Shown one piece after another: positions 60,616 through 64,000 of a stretch of DNA of 64,000 nt (positions are counted from its first letter, which is position 1; every line of letters starts with the position of its first letter). The position numbers and the translations under genes were made by a program. Origin of the DNA: Oxytricha trifallax (taxonomy: Eukaryota; Ciliophora; Spirotrichea; Sporadotrichida; Oxytrichidae); assembly GCA_000711775.1 (NCBI GenBank), contig ARYC01017490.1, positions 108,004 through 172,003 on the forward strand, given 5' to 3'. A model generated the notes under the pieces. The model saw only the letters and a list, made by a program, of their open reading frames with translations, was not told where the DNA came from and searched no databases.

Positions 60616-63210
60616 TCATACAAAGCCATACCTCAGAGTATGTATCCATTTCTTGATACTGAATGCCCAGAGTCCTCGAACATCATCCTCGCTCATGTTT
60701 TTATTATTTCTTAGATGCGCTTAACCAGCTGCACTCTATAAGTTTGTTATGAGAGTATGCTTACTTGCTGTTAATGTTCTGCTGCTCGAGGTTCTTCTTG
60801 ATGTATGCAAACAACTATTCGATTGGGTTGAGCCAGGGCGAGTATTCTGCGTTGAAAAGTACATTGACTTTGAAGCGACGAGCATTCGCAAGCATCTCTG
60901 AATATTTATGAATTATAGCATTATCCATCAAGAGCACCACCTTCTTATTTCACAAGTCTTTGTCAGTTCTTATACTTCTCAGCGTCTGATATATAAAGTT
61001 CTCAAACAGCACTGAATCAAAACCTCCCTCAATTATTTAAGTGGAGACCACTCTGTCAACTGCAATCGCAGCTATCAAACTCATTGAATATTACTATCTT
61101 TTCACAGTTTGCTTTGCAATCGACAACTGCCTTGCTTTCTATCCATAATCGCCTAAATTGGATAGCATCTCCTGTCGATACTAAGAGATTGGCTTATAAG
61201 TGAAGTCAAGCTTCTATTAATCTCTCATCATTGAGTGAGGTTTATCATACTCCTTGGATTCTTCGAGTTGACTATGAGTTTGAGAAATGTCATCTATAAG
61301 TAAAGTTGATTAGCTTTGGCAACAATAGTTCAACTGCCAAATGAGAAGTTGGATGGAAGTCTGCTTATTATAAGATTGGTTGGATAGAGTCATACTCAGT
61401 TTGCAATAGTTGGATTTATAAAACCTAAATATGGAGCTATGCAATATGCGAGCGGGTCCATACAACTTGGACCCATACAACTTGGATCCATAAAACATGG
61501 ATTCATGCAATCTGGAACCATACAACCTTGGGGTGGAATCATACAACCTTAGAGTGGAACCATACAATCCAAGAGATATCTTCAGGGTATCTTCTTTTGA
61601 ATAGTTTAAGTTATTGCATTATTCCAAGAATTCATCTAATGACTCACGTCTCCTTCATTCTAATGAGCAACAGAGTTGAGTAGTGATTCATACTAATACT
61701 GAAAGTATAGGTTGACTCAACCAATCACAGATCTATTCGACAATAAACCACCCTATTGCATCTTCCACCAACTCCCAAAATGAAACTTGTATACTTACTC
61801 TCATCTATATTCGAGCTACTCAAAACAGACAATGATAGCTTTCTCGGAGTAAGTTGAATTACTTCTCTCTTTCTCTAGCCTATCAACGAACTGCTTGATT
61901 TCTTCAAAGTCGATTGCAATCTTAATTTTTAAACTTTGTCAATCAATGGCGTGAGCCCAGAATGAATTCGTTTTATTTATTCATCATCTGAAGTGACTTT
62001 CTTTGCAGTGCTCTGCAACTTCAAATTTCTGAATTTCTTCAAAGTACTCGATTAGTTTTGAGGACTGTCTTCACTTCAGGAATAGGAGATAAATTTTCAT
62101 TCTGCTTCTGCTTTGCTTTCAGATACTAACGAGGTGGAGTTTGCAAAATTACTTACTTCTATAAATCATTCAATCAAAATTACAATCGAATCGCTTACTT
62201 TTGAGCTGCTTGATGATTTCGCTGATTTATTGAAATTAGATTGCTTTGCAAATTTAGTCAAACTACTATTACTAGAGTGGGGTTTAGAAATCGACTTTGC
62301 TCTGCTCTGCAATAGTGAATGATTTTTGGGTGATTACTAATCCTTAGCAGTAGCTTAAATATTAATGCCTTGAGAAGTATTTTAAGCAGGCAAATTGCTT
62401 GCTCTTATGAATGGAACTGCATTCATTTCATTTGGCGATTACTAGAAATAATCATGATTCTGCAACTTGCCAAGTAGCATCTCTCCATACTGCAGCTCCT
62501 TATCGCTTGCGATGATTCTACTATACTTTTTACTTGCAATGAATTTGCTCTCATTATTCTTCCTCTTGCCAAGAATGCTCTTTTAATTTAGTGCCCACTA
62601 TTTAGGAGGCAAGTAGTCGGATCTGAAATGACTTTCATCAACTGATATAATTACTGCATCCTCACTTAAGAACTAAGATAGCAGTCGACTCACCCACAAA
62701 CGCTTGCCGTTATAAGCAGGATCCCTATACTTGACATTCGCTGCTTCTGTCTTACCAAACTTCAAATGAAACTACTCCTTGAGAATTTTATGAATCGTTG
62801 AGATGCAAGGCACTTTGAATGTATACTTTGATGGCAAGCTCGTTTTCATTTCTTGCAATCGATTGTGAATATTTCTTCCAGTGCACTAATAAATCCCAAC
62901 TTCTTCAATACATTCACCAACAGCAGCAACCAGCTGTTCATTATATCTCTCCCTCCTCTTGCCAGATTTTTGGTTCTTAAGGATGCAATACTTTGGTTTT
63001 CAACTCATGCTTAAACTTCTCAACAGTTCTTGATACAAACTATGCTGTCACTCGCAACTTCTTAGATATTTACTTTGGCTTCAACTAATCTTCCATATAC
63101 ATTCTCACTATTTCAAGTCGTTTATGTGCAAGCTTTGCTTCTCGAGGCTTTAGATTGGGATTGCTTTCTTAAAGACGATTGGAGTTTAATTAGCTCGAAT
63201 TTTAAATCAT
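60616..63210 (-). pseudogene. IS630/Tc1-type (DD34E) transposase with a ~450-aa internal insertion
   Basis: From ATG 63,210 (MIQNSSQLNSNRLQESN): helix-turn-helix QISKKLRVTAQFVSRTVEKF, 1-nt frame change near 62,990, KNQKSGKRRERYNEQLVAAV, IISVDESHFRSDYLPPKQW (first D, 62,637-62,639). Then a long Ser/Lys-rich region (KPHSSNSSLTKFAKQSNFNK; SEDSPQNQSSTLKKF) with TGAs, a YGSKL tandem repeat, SMSLIAAIAVDRVVSTQI, KKVVLLMDNAIIHKYS (second D, 60,923-60,925) and YSPWLNPIEQLF (E, 34 residues later). It ends WIHTLRYGFV, TGA 60,616. A TGA at 60,950 precedes NKKVVLLMDN. In this family the first and second D are usually about 100 residues apart; here about 570 codons separate them. Confidence 0.8.
61436..61575 (-). 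repeat. Tandem repeat inside transposase insertion (YGSKL units)
   Basis: About eight degenerate copies of a 15-16-bp unit CCATACAACTTGGATC on +, reading YGSKL-like pentapeptides on -. It lies between the first and second catalytic Asp of the transposase. Confidence 0.7.
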
Positions 63211-63230
63211 AGATAGAAATCCAGTTTGGA

Positions 63231-63755
63231 TCAACTACGTTGATTGCTTATCTTTAGCAGATCCAGATATCTAAATATAATTTGTATTAGAGTGATTCTT
63301 AGATTTTAGATTATTCTACCTAACAACTTTGATTTGCAAAATTTATTTAAGAACTACTCTAGGTATTAGCAGAGTGAATCGTCGTTACGCAAGCTCTTCA
63401 AATCTATCATGTCTTTTAAATATCCATCGATTCCTTCTAATGGCATCTATATGATCAACCCTCCTTACAAGGAACCCACTTGAGGAGGAACCTCAACAGA
63501 GATGAGGAGAGTTCCAGTATAGTAAGAATATTTTGCAGGCGCAACCACTTGCACGAAATTCCTTCCTAAAATCATAGCGCCCCATTTTGTAATTTGCTTA
63601 TCTTAAACCTTGACTCAACTTTGATTGATTTCTTGAAATGAATGCTGGCTAAGATGATCGTCACTGACGATCGAGATTTGCGATAGCTCTTGCTAAGACT
63701 GCGAATGCTTTTCAGATTGCTTGCTAAGGATATTTGATTTTAGCACTACTTTCAT
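63231..63755 (-). pseudogene. Companion gene upstream of the transposase, unknown
   Basis: ATG 63,755: MKVVLKSNILSKQSEKHSQS, Ser/Gln-rich to an in-frame TGA at 63,615. Then KQITKWGAMILGRNFVQVVA, YYTGTLLISVEVPPQVGS, LIIQMPLEGIDGYLKDMIDL to TGA 63,231. It ends 20 bp before the transposase ATG on the same strand, suggesting a two-gene transposon. The second half looks like a compact beta/alpha domain of unknown type. Confidence 0.55.
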
Positions 63756-63759
63756 TTTA

Positions 63760-64000
63760 AACTAGAACTATTTAATATAAACTAAGTTTAATAGTATATT
63801 CTATAATTCAAGATTTTCATTGATAGCATAAATTAATCTTAGAACTACAGGCTTTTATTAAGCTTAATATTGAGCTATCTTAAGACTTTTATATTATGTT
63901 AATATTATCAATTATCAAACTTGCTAATGCAGCGCTCCTTCATAACAGATTCACGAGGATAGGTTCTTACTGGAGCTTAAGTGCTACAAATCATGGATCA
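63760..64000. other. Window end, GC-richer tail
   Basis: 63,760-63,920 is AT-rich. The last ~80 bp (GCAGCGCTCCTTCATAACAG...) are GC-richer and may start another island or the transposon end. Too short to call. Confidence 0.3.

Noticed and set aside
62113-62322. Leu-rich frame on +
   Set aside because: Reverse complement of the Ser-rich part of the transposase gene on -.
1-64000. Euplotes-type organism with Tec elements
   Set aside because: TAA and TAG are clearly sense codons (for example KTQTGTPYYASPEVW with TAA as Gln) and TGA is not used as Cys, so the code is that of Oxytricha/Stylonychia-type ciliates.
1-64000. TGA as a second sense codon in this window
   Set aside because: The kinase copy 1 frame, the 22-kDa-type gene at 1417 and the open transposase halves end in TGA and contain none inside. 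In-frame TGAs occur together with frameshifts, as expected of decay.

Overview
The window is most likely germline (micronuclear) DNA of a spirotrich ciliate of the Oxytricha/Stylonychia type. Four things seen in the sequence support this. (1) Coding frames are continuous only when TAA and TAG are read as glutamine and TGA is the only stop. (2) Two transposons carry C4A4C4A4 (telomere-like) inverted ends, one with a flanking 3-bp AAT duplication, and have the three-gene layout of TBE elements. (3) Protein-coding blocks are cut by tiny introns and by short AT-rich segments flanked by direct repeats, as expected of MDS/IES organisation. (4) About 80% AT spacer surrounds small coding islands of higher GC. 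Genus and species are inference.

Layout. 1-3221: right part of a TBE transposon (zinc-finger ORF, 22-kDa-type ORF, DD34E transposase that has lost its catalytic Glu). It is inserted into the tail of a NEK-family kinase gene (3222-4630). 4.6-19.2 kb: mostly AT-rich spacer with weak coding islands, MITE-like inverted repeats and an old TBE relic at 16.15-16.44 kb. 19.2-21.0 kb: a second, decayed NEK copy that still shows the empty TBE target site. 21.3-22.0 and 35.9-36.6 kb: two members of one ~680-bp foldback family, each with a perfect 8-bp target duplication. 22.3-25.1 kb: isolated GC-rich coding islands. 25,824-29,935: a complete 4.1-kb TBE. 30-45 kb: spacer with decayed or interrupted coding segments, the largest being a putative membrane-protein gene on + (38.2-40.5 kb).

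45-53 kb is the most unusual region. A DD34E transposase and a 22-kDa-type ORF lie tail to tail as in TBE, with the intron position conserved. The third, divergent ORF is not the TBE zinc-finger/kinase gene but an SF2, SecA-like helicase. I read this as a divergent TBE-like transposon that carries a helicase. Next to it, a 493-bp MITE sits inside a coding frame, and its exact removal at an 8-bp direct repeat restores that frame.

53.7-64 kb: a small gene on -, a 1.7-kb element whose ends are inverted arrays of GGACGTCC, a 507-bp palindrome, a cluster of TGACC/GGTCA motifs, and a second IS630/Tc1-type transposase with a very large insertion between its first and second catalytic Asp, preceded by a small companion gene.

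Many genes here carry in-frame TGA codons or 1-nt frameshifts, so much of the window looks like decaying germline-limited DNA. In DNA this AT-rich, with TGA as the only stop, frames of 100-250 codons arise by chance. Coding calls without recognisable motifs therefore have low confidence.
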